A stretch of 64,000 nucleotides of DNA, from contig NZ_BSNQ01000009.1 in NCBI RefSeq assembly GCF_030160075.1, positions 864,295-928,294 of the forward strand, in the 5' to 3' direction. The number at the start of each line of letters is the position of its first letter. Within the stretch, counting starts at the first letter, position 1. Shown here one piece after another: positions 51,261-61,038 of this stretch. The notes under the pieces are model-generated. The model saw only the letters and a program-made list of their open reading frames with translations. It had not been told where the DNA came from and did no database searches. Made by a program: the position numbers and the translations under genes. Source of the DNA: Dyella lipolytica (GTDB taxonomy: Bacteria; Pseudomonadota; Gammaproteobacteria; Xanthomonadales; Rhodanobacteraceae).

Positions 51261-52243
51261 TGAGAGCACTTATGCAGCTCACTTTTCAGCTGATCGCGCG
51301 TGACAACGGTGCGGGCCTGAGCCGCGACCTGATCCTGCTGGCGGAAGCCCTGCAACGCGCAGGTTGCGATACGCAAACGACAGGTCTGCCGCACCGCGGC
51401 CGTCTCGCCGAATGGCTTACGCGCGTGCAACTGTCGCGCAAGACGCCAGGCTTCGACGTGAATGTGATGCTCGAACGCATCCGCCCGGAGTTTTACCGAG
51501 CGGCACACCGCAACGTGCTGATTCCGAATCCCGAGTATTTCCGGACACAGGATCGCGCGGCGTTGGCAGGCATGGATGCGGTATGGGTAAAGACGCGCCA
51601 TGCCGAACGGTTGTTCCAGACGCTGGACGCAAAGACCCGTTACATCGGCTTCACCAGTCCGGACCGGTTTGAGCCGGGCGTTGCTCGCCGTCGCGCCTTC
51701 TTTCATGGCCCCGGCCGCAGCGCCAACAAAGGCACCCAGGCGTTGCTGGCGCTTTGGAAGAAGCACCCGGAATGGCCCACGCTCACCGTCGTGTGGCGAC
51801 GCAAACGTGTCGATATCGATGCCTTGCCTGCGAACGTCACGCTGATTCGCGAACATGTGAGCGATGCCGACTATCGCCGGCTGCAGAACGAACATCGTTT
51901 CCATCTGTGCCCGTCGCAAACCGAAGGCTATGGCCACTACCTGGTCGAAGCGATGAGCTGCCGCGCGGTCGTCGTGACACTCGACGCCGAACCCATGAAT
52001 GAGTTGGTGACGTCAGAACGCGGCTTGCTGGTACCTTCGCAAGCGGTGGGCACGCAGGACCTCGCCACGCTCTACGGTTTTGCCGAGGCCGCGATGGAAC
52101 AAGCCATCGAACGCTGCCTGAGCATGGATGTCGCAACTGCCGAGCAGATGGGTCAAGCCGCGCGCACCTGGTACGAGAGCAATCACGCCGACCTGCCGCG
52201 ACGTTTGCAGGAAGCGATGCGTGCGTTGATCGATCAGGAATGA
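51260..52243 (+). CDS. Group 1 (GT4-like) glycosyltransferase
   Basis: 327 aa from the ATG at 51260 (TGATG with the rsmB stop). The C-terminal nucleotide-sugar site fits GT-B enzymes: SQTEGYGHYLVEAMSCRAVVV with conserved Glu residues. N-terminal part is divergent. It lies at the left edge of a polysaccharide gene cluster and converges on a GT2 gene with a 10-bp overlap. Acceptor and sugar not predictable. Confidence 0.82.
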   Translation: MRALMQLTFQLIARDNGAGLSRDLILLAEALQRAGCDTQTTGLPHRGRLAEWLTRVQLSRKTPGFDVNVMLERIRPEFYRAAHRNVLIPNPEYFRTQDRAALAGMDAVWVKTRHAERLFQTLDAKTRYIGFTSPDRFEPGVARRRAFFHGPGRSANKGTQALLALWKKHPEWPTLTVVWRRKRVDIDALPANVTLIREHVSDADYRRLQNEHRFHLCPSQTEGYGHYLVEAMSCRAVVVTLDAEPMNELVTSERGLLVPSQAVGTQDLATLYGFAEAAMEQAIERCLSMDVATAEQMGQAARTWYESNHADLPRRLQEAMRALIDQE

Positions 52244-53073
52244 ACGCTGCTGGCGAATTCCGCCAGATGCCCGTCGATCCCGTGTTCGCAGCGCACGATA
52301 TGCTGTTCGATGCTGTCGTGTAGCAGCCGATTGTTCGGCAGGCTCAGATCGTTGAGGTTTTCCTGCGCGCGCGATGAGTGCTCCAGATGCATCGCCAGCG
52401 CCGCCCATTTCAATGCGCGGCGGCGAAGGCCGGCATTCTCCAGGCGCACGACCAGTTCGCGATCTTCGGCGCCATAGCCTTCCATGCGTTCGTCGAAGCC
52501 GTTGACGCGCAATAAATCTTCGCGCCAGAAACTCATGTTGCAGCTCATCACACGACCGCCGTTGCGCGATCGCGCTTTCCAGCGGGCCAACGCCGGCTGG
52601 CGGAATGCATAGAGCCGGCGCGTTCCGTCGAATTCATGAAAGTTCGCTTTCACCCACGGCGCGTAGACTGGACGTCCCCCGGCCAGCAAGCGCTCGCTTT
52701 CTGCGTGATTCGCCTTCAACCGGCCACCCTGCAAGAAGTAGCCCGGTTCGGCCAGCATCAGATGATCGGCGATGAAGTGGGGATGCATCAGCATGTCCCC
52801 ATCGAGCAGCACAATGTAGTTGCCCACGCTGGCCGCAATACCGCGATTGCGGCAGCGCGCGGCGCGAAAGCCCCGGTCTTCCTGCCAGATATGTCGCAAC
52901 GGCACGGGAAAATGCTCGCCCGCACGCGCGATCACCGCAGCGGTGTCCGGCCCCGAGCCATCGTCGGCAATCAGGACTTCATCCGGGAGACGTGTCTGCG
53001 TCGCTACGCTTTCCAGCACCCGCTCCAGCGCTTTGGGCCAGTTGTAGGTGATGATGATGAGCGAGACTTTCAT
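52234..53073 (-). CDS. Family 2 glycosyltransferase (paralogue A)
   Basis: 279 aa from the ATG at 53073 (MKVSLIIITYNWPKAL); upstream frame is rejected. GT-A signatures: EVLIADDGSGPDTAA, YIVLLDGDMLMHPHF and the GYGAEDRELVVRL segment typical of chondroitin-synthase-like GT2 enzymes. Last gene of a three-gene minus operon GT2, O-antigen ligase-like, this gene, each pair overlapping by ATGA. Clearly related to the GT2 at 54266. Confidence 0.9.
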   Translation of the reverse strand: MKVSLIIITYNWPKALERVLESVATQTRLPDEVLIADDGSGPDTAAVIARAGEHFPVPLRHIWQEDRGFRAARCRNRGIAASVGNYIVLLDGDMLMHPHFIADHLMLAEPGYFLQGGRLKANHAESERLLAGGRPVYAPWVKANFHEFDGTRRLYAFRQPALARWKARSRNGGRVMSCNMSFWREDLLRVNGFDERMEGYGAEDRELVVRLENAGLRRRALKWAALAMHLEHSSRAQENLNDLSLPNNRLLHDSIEQHIVRCEHGIDGHLAEFASSVHS

Positions 53074-54269
53074 GCACCGCCTGCGGGTTTGGCCTGAAGC
53101 CCTCGGTCGAAAGCCGTACTCAGCGCCAGTGGCAGCCAGGTAATCAACCAACCCGGCCTGGGGCTATCGAGTAGATACGGCAAATCGAACTGTACCGCGA
53201 CCGTGCCGAATACCCAGAGTCCCAGTATCACCTGGCCAAGCGTTTCATGCCGATGACGCCAGGCGCGCCAGCCCAGCGTCAGCCATATGCCTGTCCACAG
53301 CAGCACGCCTGGCAGGCCGAGTTCGATCGCCAATTGGCTGAACATATTGTGCGCGTGGACCAGCACTTCGCTGCCTGCTTCGAGCTGGAACGCGCTGCCT
53401 TGCCCCAAGCCGCGCAAGGGGTGCTGCATGAAGAGATCCATCGATTGCTCGAAGATTTGCGGCCGCAACGACCAGCCGCGCGCAAGCAGGACGGAAAGAC
53501 CCGCGGCGACGCTCAGCGCCCCCAGCAAACAGATCAAACCCGCGTAGAGCCATGCGCGCCGACCGCCTCGAGACAGCACGACAACCACCAGCGCCGCGAA
53601 CAGCGCTGCCCAGGCGCTGCGCGTGAAGGTCAGTAATACAAACGACGCCAACGCACTGATGGCGAGCCATTTCACGAGAGCTCCACGCCACCCGTCGAAG
53701 CGCCACGGCCACAAACACAGCAGCGCCGCAGCCATGCCGGCAGCGGCCAGGTTGGGGTTGGCCATCACGCCGATGCCGGTCAATCGACCATCGCTAGTCG
53801 GATGCAGCATATCGTTGACGATGACGCCCACCGCCACCAGCGCCATGACCAGACTGCAGCCGATGAGCACGCGCCTGGTGCGATATTCGTTGCCGCCAAA
53901 CACCCACTGACACGCGACCAGGAACAGAAGAATGCTGAGGTTGCGCGCCGCCTCGTCCGCAGGACGCGCAGCGTGTGTCCAGGCTAGCGACACCCAGCCC
54001 CACACTAGCAAGACCGTGGCCCACGACATCAGCGGCAGACGCCAGAAAGCGAGCAATCGCTGCGGCTTCATGGCAATCAGAACCATCATCGGTAGCCACA
54101 TGGTCAGCGCCAACACGTACTGATAAGCCTTGCCTGGATTGTAAGAAGCACCGGCAGGCATCACGGCCATACCCACGATCAGCCATGCCATGCCGAGAAT
54201 CAGCAGGCGGCGCAACCATCCCGTGGCGGCGGTGTCTTCTCGTTCTGTCCAACCATCCAACGCCATCAT
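53070..54269 (-). CDS. O-antigen ligase-like polytopic membrane protein (Wzy_C/WaaL family)
   Basis: 399 aa with about 11-12 membrane helices. The periplasmic loop pattern LTFTRSAWAALF and FMQHPLRGLGQGSAFQ then LVHAHNMFSQLAIELGLPGVLLW is typical of the WaaL/Wzy superfamily (His in the HAHN motif). Expected to join O-antigen or a related glycan to lipid A core. Flanked by two related GT2 genes and overlapping both by 4 bp. Confidence 0.9.
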   Translation of the reverse strand: MMALDGWTEREDTAATGWLRRLLILGMAWLIVGMAVMPAGASYNPGKAYQYVLALTMWLPMMVLIAMKPQRLLAFWRLPLMSWATVLLVWGWVSLAWTHAARPADEAARNLSILLFLVACQWVFGGNEYRTRRVLIGCSLVMALVAVGVIVNDMLHPTSDGRLTGIGVMANPNLAAAGMAAALLCLWPWRFDGWRGALVKWLAISALASFVLLTFTRSAWAALFAALVVVVLSRGGRRAWLYAGLICLLGALSVAAGLSVLLARGWSLRPQIFEQSMDLFMQHPLRGLGQGSAFQLEAGSEVLVHAHNMFSQLAIELGLPGVLLWTGIWLTLGWRAWRHRHETLGQVILGLWVFGTVAVQFDLPYLLDSPRPGWLITWLPLALSTAFDRGLQAKPAGGA

Positions 54270-55162
54270 TCGCGTTGACCTGCTTGCGTACGGAGATCGG
54301 CCGGCGGTTGCGCGAAATCGGCCAGGTGTGCATCCACGCCGAACTCGCTACGCACAAGGTGCTGTTCCTGGCTGGCCGTCAACAGCCGGTTGTTGGGCAG
54401 GTCAGGATCACTGGGATCGGGCGGTGCCACGCTGCGATGTTCGAGATGCAAGGTCAGCGCCGCGAACTTGATCTGGCTGCGCCGCAAACCGGCGTTGCGC
54501 AGGCGGATGTCGATTTCCAGATCTTCGCTGCCGTAGCCGTGCATACGTTCGTCGTAACCGTTCACGCGCAGCAGATCCGCGCGCCACAAGCTGATGTTGC
54601 AGCCCATGGGATGGCCGGTGGAGCGCGTCTTGATACGCGCCAGCCACGGCAATCGCAAGGTGTGATGGCGGCGGCCGAAGTGGTAGGTGCGCCGATCGTC
54701 GTCGTCGCGGAAATACGCATCGACAAACCATCCGTAGCGCGGCGTGCCTCCGCCGAGCAGGCGCGCCGTTTCGGCCTCCGTCGTGCGGATGCGGGTTCCC
54801 TGTAGAAACCGTCCCGGTCGCGCCAGACTCAAGTGATCGGCCACGAAGTGCGGGTGCGCCAACATGTCCCCGTCCAGCTGGATCACGTAGTCGCCGCGTG
54901 CCGCGGCAATGCTGCGGTTGAGGATCCGCGCTTTGCGGAACCCCTCGTCCGGCTGCCACACATGCCGCAGGGGCACCGGAAAGGTCTTCGCCACATCGCG
55001 CAGCAGCTCCGCCGTATCCTCGCGCGAGCCGTCGTCGGCAACGATCACCTCGTCCGGCAGCCGGCTCTGTACGGCCAGGCTGCGCAGCACCAGGGCAAGG
55101 GCCTCTTTCCAGTTATAGGTGGAGACCATCACGGTCACACTGGCCACGGAGGTTTTGGACAT
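54266..55162 (-). CDS. Family 2 glycosyltransferase (paralogue B)
   Basis: 298 aa from the ATG at 55162 (MSKTSVASVTVMVSTYNW); the open frame runs 28 codons upstream. GT-A signatures EVIVADDGSREDTAE, VIQLDGDMLAHPHF and GYGSEDLEIDIRLRNAG. Many blocks match paralogue A, such as FPVPLRH, LARPGRFLQG-like and LPNNRLL, so the two are a duplication pair. First gene of the minus operon, about 210 bp from the divergent GT2 at 55372. Confidence 0.9.
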   Translation of the reverse strand: MSKTSVASVTVMVSTYNWKEALALVLRSLAVQSRLPDEVIVADDGSREDTAELLRDVAKTFPVPLRHVWQPDEGFRKARILNRSIAAARGDYVIQLDGDMLAHPHFVADHLSLARPGRFLQGTRIRTTEAETARLLGGGTPRYGWFVDAYFRDDDDRRTYHFGRRHHTLRLPWLARIKTRSTGHPMGCNISLWRADLLRVNGYDERMHGYGSEDLEIDIRLRNAGLRRSQIKFAALTLHLEHRSVAPPDPSDPDLPNNRLLTASQEQHLVRSEFGVDAHLADFAQPPADLRTQAGQRE

Positions 55163-55371
55163 GACGATCTCGGTTTCTGATTCCAATCTACGAAACGCCG
55201 ATGCATTCATTTCGTCATACAGTCCGGCAAGCTTCGAGCTACGCAAGGGGTGGTTCTGGACCCGCCCCCGCGCGGCAGCATCTTAACTTACCGCATCGAT
55301 TTGAAATGAGACGCGTCTGGAACACCGGAAACCTTGGACAGGCTCCGAGAGATGCCCGCTAGAATGCACGC

Positions 55372-56190
55372 ATGGCGCTTCTTCTTCCGTTAACCCTGGT
55401 TGTGATCACCCGCAATGAGGCGCAAAAAATCGCGCGCTGCCTGGACAGCGTGCCTTTTGCGGCCGAAAAGCTGGTGGTGGACAGCGGCAGCACCGACGAC
55501 ACGGCGGCTATTGCCCGTGCCCACGGCGCACGTGTGGTCCATCAGGACTGGCTAGGGTTCGGCCCGCAACGCAACTTCGCGGCCACGCAATGCAGCCACC
55601 CGTGGATTCTTGCGCTGGACGCCGATGAGTACCTCACGCCCGCGCTGGTCGACGAGTTGCAACAGCGCCTGCCCGCGCTGATGGACAGCGATGCGGCAGC
55701 CGCGATTCTTCGCCGGCATCTCATCTATATGGGCAAGCCGATGCGCTGGTACCGCCCCGCGGTCGGCGAGAAGATGGCGCGCTTCTACCATCGCGAACGC
55801 GCCCGCTGGAACGATGTGCGCGTGCACGAGTCGCTGCAGTTCGATGGCCCTTCGGTCACGCTGGCTTCGCCCTTCCTGCACGACAACAATCCCAGCCTGG
55901 TGGAGAAGCAGCTGAAAGTGCTGCTGTATTCCGAACTGAAATGCCGCGACTGGCTGGACAAGAACAAACCTGCACGGATGTGGCAGACACCGTTCGTGTT
56001 CGTGTTGGCGTTTCTGAAGGATTACTTGTTGCGCCTGGGTTTCCTCGACGGATGGCGCGGTTACGCGATCGCGCAAACAGCGGCCAGCTATGCGGCGTAC
56101 AAGCGTATGCGCTATTACGAAATGCGCCAGAATCCCGTCTCCCGCGACACCGCGGCAACCGCGCTTACCCGCAGCGGACTCGATCACTGA
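55372..56190 (+). CDS. LPS-core-type family 2 glycosyltransferase (WaaE/KdtX-like)
   Basis: 272 aa. LTLVVITRNEAQKIARCLDS, LVVDSGSTDDTAAIA and ALDADEYLTPALVDEL are the classic segments of LPS core beta-1,4-glucosyltransferases of the WaaE family; FYHRERARWNDVRVHES follows. Probably adds the first hexose to core heptose. One base overlap with the next gene suggests co-translation. Confidence 0.9.
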   Translation: MALLLPLTLVVITRNEAQKIARCLDSVPFAAEKLVVDSGSTDDTAAIARAHGARVVHQDWLGFGPQRNFAATQCSHPWILALDADEYLTPALVDELQQRLPALMDSDAAAAILRRHLIYMGKPMRWYRPAVGEKMARFYHRERARWNDVRVHESLQFDGPSVTLASPFLHDNNPSLVEKQLKVLLYSELKCRDWLDKNKPARMWQTPFVFVLAFLKDYLLRLGFLDGWRGYAIAQTAASYAAYKRMRYYEMRQNPVSRDTAATALTRSGLDH

Positions 56191-57263
56191 TGGCTAAGTC
56201 AGCTCCGCAAAAGAATGCTGCTTCCAAAAAGCCTGCTCTAAAAAAGCACTACTTGCTGTATGGATCGGAACGCTACGCACTGGCCATTCTGCGCCCGCTG
56301 CAAGACGCGATCCGCGCACGCGGCGACGAAACCGCGTGGTTCTTCGATGGCCCAGGTGCCGAAGATCTGGTCGACGGCGAACGCCTGCTGAGCGTGGCCG
56401 AAGTACGTCGCTGGAATCCGATCGCGGTGATTACCCCCGGCAACCACTTGCCGCATTTCTTTCCCGGCGTGAAAGTAGAAACTTTCCACGGCTTCAACGC
56501 AGGTAAGCCGCGTCATGTCTATATCCGCGGCTTTTTCGATCTTTACTGCACCACCGGCCCGCGCGATACCGCGCAATTCGGTGCATTGGCAAACAAGCTC
56601 GGCCATTTCACCGTCACGGAAACCGGCTGGCCCAAGCTCGATCCCTTTATGAAAGAAATCGCGGGGCCGCTGCCGCCGGTACGCACGCCGCCGGTGATTC
56701 TGTATCACTCCACGTTCTCGCCTTCGTGGAGCGCCGCGGAAATTTTGTACGAGGAAGTGAAACGCCTTTCGCGCGACGGACGCTGGCGCTGGATCGTCTC
56801 GTTCCATCCCAAGATGGCGGCGGAGACGAGAGCGAAGTTTAAGGCGCTGCAGAACGATTACCTGACGTTCGCCGAGAACGACAACATCCTCGAGCTGTTC
56901 CCGCAGGTGGACATGATGTGTTCGGACACCTCGTCCGCACTCAGCGAATTTTTGCTCACCGGCAAACCCGTGGTGACGTTCAAGAATCGCGCGCCCGGCC
57001 CGCAGCTCATCGATATCGACGATCCGGCGCAGTTCGAACCGGCGATCGAGCGCGCCCTGTCGCGGCCGCCTGAGCTGATGCAGGCGATCAAAGCGTTCGG
57101 CGATGCCATTCATCCTTATCACGATGGCCATTCCAGTGAACGCGTGCTGGATGCGATCGATGCGTTCATTGCTGCCGGCGGCCGCAACCGCAAATCCAAG
57201 CCCTTGAATTTCTGGCGCAAGTTGAAGCTGCGGCGCCGCATCGGCTATTGGGGCCCGGCTTAA
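56190..57263 (+). CDS. CDP-glycerol glycerophosphotransferase-family protein
   Basis: 357 aa from the ATG at 56190. Basic N-terminal extension (APQKNAASKKPALKKHY), then a GT-B-like fold with VKVETFHGFN, YHSTFSPSWS, VSFHPKM, and MMCSDTSSALSEFLLTGKPVVTF, matching the CDP-glycerol:poly(glycerophosphate) transferase family. In gram-negatives such proteins may add a phosphoglycerol-type or other group to LPS core or capsule. Substrate unproven. Confidence 0.85.
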   Translation: MAKSAPQKNAASKKPALKKHYLLYGSERYALAILRPLQDAIRARGDETAWFFDGPGAEDLVDGERLLSVAEVRRWNPIAVITPGNHLPHFFPGVKVETFHGFNAGKPRHVYIRGFFDLYCTTGPRDTAQFGALANKLGHFTVTETGWPKLDPFMKEIAGPLPPVRTPPVILYHSTFSPSWSAAEILYEEVKRLSRDGRWRWIVSFHPKMAAETRAKFKALQNDYLTFAENDNILELFPQVDMMCSDTSSALSEFLLTGKPVVTFKNRAPGPQLIDIDDPAQFEPAIERALSRPPELMQAIKAFGDAIHPYHDGHSSERVLDAIDAFIAAGGRNRKSKPLNFWRKLKLRRRIGYWGPA

Positions 57264-57331
57264 TAAAAGCCGCCTACTGCTTCTAGCTCGCTAGAATCAC
57301 GACCACCCACTCACGGATGGCCTGACAACAC

Positions 57332-59059
57332 GTGTCGACCCACAGCTTTCGCCGATCCGAAGACCTCCGCAGCTTATGGCCCTGGCTACCGCTATGGACC
57401 GCCGTCGCCTTGCTGGCGATCTTCTCGCACGGGCCGATGCCGCTGTATTCCACGCGCACCCTGGCGGTTGCCTGGGAGATGTGGCGCGATCACCACTGGC
57501 TGGTGCCTTACATCAACGGCGAGCCGTACAGCGAAAAAGTACCGCTGCTGTTCTGGCTGATTCATGCCGGCTGGTTTGTGTTCGGTGTCAGCGATGTATG
57601 GCCGCGCATCCTGGAAGTGATCTTCGGCGGTGTGCAGCTTGTGTTGCTGTCGGTGCTCGCGCGGCGCCTGTTTCCGGAACGGCCGTGGGTCGCCAAAGCC
57701 GCGCCGTGGATGTTGCTGGCGTTGTCCTACGCGTTCCTGTTCGGTCTGCAGGTGATGTACGAGGTGTTGCTGGCCGATTGCGTGCTGGCGGCACTGCTTT
57801 GCCTCACACCCACGCCGCGGCGCGCTGAGCCGCGCTGGCTTCTATTCGGGTTGCTGATTGGCGCAGGTCTGCTTACCAAGGGACCGGTCATGCTGCTGCA
57901 CATCGTTTTTCCCTGGCTGCTCGGCCCGTTGTGGAATGACTGGGCGCGCGACCATCGCGCTCGCTGGTATCAACGTGGTGTGCTGGCGATGCTGCTCGGC
58001 TTTGCCATGCTGGTCGCCTGGGCGATTCCCGCCGGCTTCAGCGGCGGCGAAGCCTATCGCCATCGCCTGTTTTTCACCCAGACCGCGGGGCGGGTAGTGA
58101 ATGGCATCCAGCACGATGAACCACTGCAAAGTCATCCGCAGTGGTTCGGGTGGTACTTCGTCTGGTTGCCGATGCTGTTGTTCCCCTTTAGCGCGTGGCC
58201 GCGCGTGTGGGTTGCGCTGGGCACGCTGCGCAAGCCGCTGGATAACGGACTTCGCTTTGCACTTTGCTGGCTGCTGCCCTCGCTGGTGCTGTTCTCGCTG
58301 ATCAGCGGCAAGCAGTGGTACTACCTACTGCCGGAGTTTGGCGGCTGGACGTTGCTGCTAGCGGGCGCCATCGCGGTGCTGCGCGAACGCCGTGTCGCGC
58401 TGGCGGAAAACTACTGGCTAGGCAGTTGGCCGCTTGGCATCGGCGGCATTGTGCTCGCAGGCGCGTTGTTCGCGCTGCCCTACTTGGCGGCGGGCCATCA
58501 GCTTCACGACGAGTGGATCAACGGCGCCGCACCTTATAGCCGCACTTTCAGCGTGGTGTTTCTGCTGCTGGGCTGTCTGCTGCTACTGCGCGGACGCGGT
58601 GAAATGCGACGCATAGCGGTGGCCGGCCTGGCCGGCGCGCTGGCGCTGAACACGCTATTCACGCTGACCCTATGGCACAAATACGACCTCAGCCCGACCA
58701 CCGCGCTGGTGTCCGCCGCCGAAGCCGATCATCACGCCATCGCTTTCGAGGGCAGCTACGACGGCCAATTCCATTTCGCCGGACAGCTGACGACATCGAT
58801 CACCGAACTGCACGACGGCCAAGCGCTGCAAGACTTCGCAAAAAGTCATCCGGACGGCCTGATCATTACCCATCCGGACAAGCTGAGCGCGTCGGATCTG
58901 CGTTACGCGCTGCAGATACAGCCGTTCCGTTCGTCCTGGCTGGTAGTGTGGTCGGCACCGACGCTGGCCGATCTGCGGGCTCACCGCACACCGGCCGAAC
59001 CCGCGCAACCGCCGCGCGTTTTTCCCGCGGCTCATGCGCAGTACGGCACACAGCAGTGA
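57332..59059 (+). CDS. ArnT-like membrane glycosyltransferase (PMT/GT83 superfamily)
   Basis: 575 aa from a GTG at 57332. Around 11 membrane helices; an early periplasmic loop carries EMWRDHHWLVPYINGEPYSEKVPLLFW (about 49-75), the conserved Asp/Lys region of ArnT-type enzymes. They transfer a sugar from a polyprenyl carrier onto lipid A or a lipid/protein acceptor; L-Ara4N specificity is not claimed because no arn genes are nearby. Its TGA overlaps the GTG of the TPR gene. Confidence 0.87.
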   Translation: MSTHSFRRSEDLRSLWPWLPLWTAVALLAIFSHGPMPLYSTRTLAVAWEMWRDHHWLVPYINGEPYSEKVPLLFWLIHAGWFVFGVSDVWPRILEVIFGGVQLVLLSVLARRLFPERPWVAKAAPWMLLALSYAFLFGLQVMYEVLLADCVLAALLCLTPTPRRAEPRWLLFGLLIGAGLLTKGPVMLLHIVFPWLLGPLWNDWARDHRARWYQRGVLAMLLGFAMLVAWAIPAGFSGGEAYRHRLFFTQTAGRVVNGIQHDEPLQSHPQWFGWYFVWLPMLLFPFSAWPRVWVALGTLRKPLDNGLRFALCWLLPSLVLFSLISGKQWYYLLPEFGGWTLLLAGAIAVLRERRVALAENYWLGSWPLGIGGIVLAGALFALPYLAAGHQLHDEWINGAAPYSRTFSVVFLLLGCLLLLRGRGEMRRIAVAGLAGALALNTLFTLTLWHKYDLSPTTALVSAAEADHHAIAFEGSYDGQFHFAGQLTTSITELHDGQALQDFAKSHPDGLIITHPDKLSASDLRYALQIQPFRSSWLVVWSAPTLADLRAHRTPAEPAQPPRVFPAAHAQYGTQQ

Positions 59060-59382
59060 GTGCGGCGTTGATCGCGGGTTTGCGCGCGCAATGCGGCGGC
59101 CCGCGCGATGGTGCACTGCTGCGTTTCTCGCTGGGTAACGCCTTGCTCGAGCAGGGCGATCACACCGCTGCCGTTGAAGAGCTTCGTCAGGCCGTGTCGT
59201 TCGATCCCAACTACTCCGCGGCCTGGAAACTGCTCGGCAAAGCCCATCTCGCCGGCGGCGATAAGCCTGGCGCAGCGGAAGCATGGCGGCAGGGCATCGC
59301 GGTCGCGCGCCAGCGGGGCGACAAGCAGGCGGAGAAAGAAATGAGCGTGTTTCTGCGCAGGATCGAAAAGAGCGAGGAATAA
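59056..59382 (+). CDS. Small TPR-repeat protein
   Basis: 108 aa from a GTG that overlaps the ArnT-like stop (GTGA); the frame extends much further upstream inside that gene. Two or three TPR helices are visible: LLRFSLGNALLEQGDHTAAVEEL and YSAAWKLLGKAHLAGGDKPGAAEAW. Soluble scaffold-type protein; partner unknown. Confidence 0.78.
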   Translation: MSAALIAGLRAQCGGPRDGALLRFSLGNALLEQGDHTAAVEELRQAVSFDPNYSAAWKLLGKAHLAGGDKPGAAEAWRQGIAVARQRGDKQAEKEMSVFLRRIEKSEE

Positions 59383-59395
59383 CGCCCCTCGCCTC

Positions 59396-60274
59396 TCAAT
59401 ACGGACTCGGCCGGCTATCCGCCGAATATCGCTTGTAATGCCATTGATACTGCGCGAAGGCGATATTCACGCAATCCTCCACGCCACGATTGAGCGCGGC
59501 GCACGCACGCGGCAGATCGGCATCGGTGAGCCCTTCCGGCGCAGGCAGGAAATGGATGCGATAACCCTCGCCGCGCGGCAAACGTTCGGCGAATGCGAAC
59601 AGCACGGTGGAACCCGTACGCGCCGCGAGCCGCGGCAGCAGTACCATCGTCATGGCCTCACGACCAAAAAAGGGCGCAAATTCGCCTTCGCCCGCGCGCG
59701 GCTTTTGATCCGGCAAGATACCTACGGTGCCGCCGCTCGCCAGTCGCTTGTACAACGTGCGCACCCCGGCGCCTTCGGCACGCACCTGTTCCGGCGCCAA
59801 GGCGCCGCGCACCTTGCGCAACAACGCCTCCACCGCGGCGATGCGCGGCGGCCGATACAGAATCGCTATCGGCGTCTTGCGGCATAGCCAGTAGTTGAGC
59901 AGCTCCCAGCAGCCCAGGTGCGGAGCGGCGATGATCACGCCCTTACCCGCCGCCAGCGCCGCATCGAACAATGCTTCGCCGCGCACTTCTCGCACGAGAT
60001 CCAGCGCGCGTTCGGCGCCGGCGCCCCAGATCTTCACGATTTCGGTGACTGATTTGCCGCCCTCGATCATGGCGTCGCGTACCAAGGTGGCCCTGGCCGC
60101 GTCGTCGAGCTCCGGCCGCGCGATGGCCAGATTGATTGCCGTATAGCGTGCCATCCGTCCACCGCGCCTCAACGTCAACCGCCCGAAACCCGCGCCGATC
60201 GCCTGCAGCACGCGCAGGGGCAGCAGGCCAAGCAGGCGCAGCAACAGATAGACGAGGTAAATGTCGGGGCGCAT
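59396..60274 (-). CDS. Lipid A biosynthesis lauroyl/myristoyl acyltransferase (LpxL/HtrB family)
   Basis: 292 aa. One N-terminal membrane segment (LVYLLLRLLGLLPLRVLQAIG), catalytic motif APHLGCWEL (HX4E) around residue 117, and ILPDQKP. Adds a secondary acyl chain to Kdo-lipid A. Second LpxL-like protein of the window, but different from the pigment acyltransferase (its motif is SHQGSFE). Converges with the TPR gene. Confidence 0.92.
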   Translation of the reverse strand: MRPDIYLVYLLLRLLGLLPLRVLQAIGAGFGRLTLRRGGRMARYTAINLAIARPELDDAARATLVRDAMIEGGKSVTEIVKIWGAGAERALDLVREVRGEALFDAALAAGKGVIIAAPHLGCWELLNYWLCRKTPIAILYRPPRIAAVEALLRKVRGALAPEQVRAEGAGVRTLYKRLASGGTVGILPDQKPRAGEGEFAPFFGREAMTMVLLPRLAARTGSTVLFAFAERLPRGEGYRIHFLPAPEGLTDADLPRACAALNRGVEDCVNIAFAQYQWHYKRYSADSRPSPY

Positions 60275-60418
60275 GGGTGAAGGGGCGGCCTGATGAGATG
60301 GGACGCGTAAGGGTAAAGGGGTGCGCGGCGACTAGCGAGGGCGAGGTCTCGATCGCCCCTTTACCCATCCCCTTTTCCCTTGCACAGTGGCGACCGTCTT
60401 CAACACCGTCATCACTTC

Positions 60419-60874
60419 ATGATTGCCCTTATCCAGCGCGTGCTCTCTGCCCGTGTCGATGTCGAAACGACCCATGGTGAACAGGAAACCGTCGGTGCCA
60501 TCGGCGCGGGCTTGCTGGCGCTGGTCGCGGTGCAGCCGGACGATGGCGAAACCCAGGCCAAGCGCATGCTGGAACGCCTGCTCGGCTACCGCGTCTTCGC
60601 CGACGACGCCGGCAAGATGAACCGTTCGTTGGCCGACACCGGCGGCGGCCTGCTGCTCGTTAGCCAGTTCACGCTGGCCGCCGACACTCGCTCCGGCATG
60701 CGCCCCAGCTTCACCAGCGCCGCTTCGCCGGAACACGGACGCCGCTGGTTCGAGCGTCTGGTCGAATTGGCGAAATCTGCGCATCCGACAGTGGAAATCG
60801 GACGCTTCGGCGCCCATATGCAAGTACATCTGGTCAACGATGGCCCCGTAACGTTCTGGCTCGATGTGCGTTAA
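60419..60874 (+). CDS. dtd: D-aminoacyl-tRNA deacylase
   Basis: 151 aa from the ATG at 60419 ([17 protein letters not shown]). Typical DTD motifs: [21 protein letters not shown] with the SQxTL core and the C-terminal [12 protein letters not shown] cis-Pro loop. Hydrolyses D-Tyr-tRNA and similar species. A TTG-started extension is rejected. Confidence 0.95.
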   Translation: MIALIQRVLSARVDVETTHGEQETVGAIGAGLLALVAVQPDDGETQAKRMLERLLGYRVFADDAGKMNRSLADTGGGLLLVSQFTLAADTRSGMRPSFTSAASPEHGRRWFERLVELAKSAHPTVEIGRFGAHMQVHLVNDGPVTFWLDVR

Positions 60875-60981
60875 GCCAACAACGTGACGACGAATCGCTC
60901 ATAACCGCAGTATTCACGCCGAAATCAGCGATTTGGCGCGATTTTTGCGTGTGCTTATCGTTGAATTTTTTATCTTGAAAC

Positions 60982-61010
60982 TGGTCAAAAAAGCAGCATA
61001 TCGCTATACT
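60982..61010 (+). promoter_or_regulatory. Candidate rpoD promoter
   Basis: TGGTCA (60982-60987) and TATACT (61005-61010) with a 17-bp spacer, 28 bp upstream of the rpoD ATG, in a locally AT-rich stretch. Confidence 0.5.
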
Positions 61011-61038
61011 GATTGGTTCTACTCCCGCGGCGGTCGGT

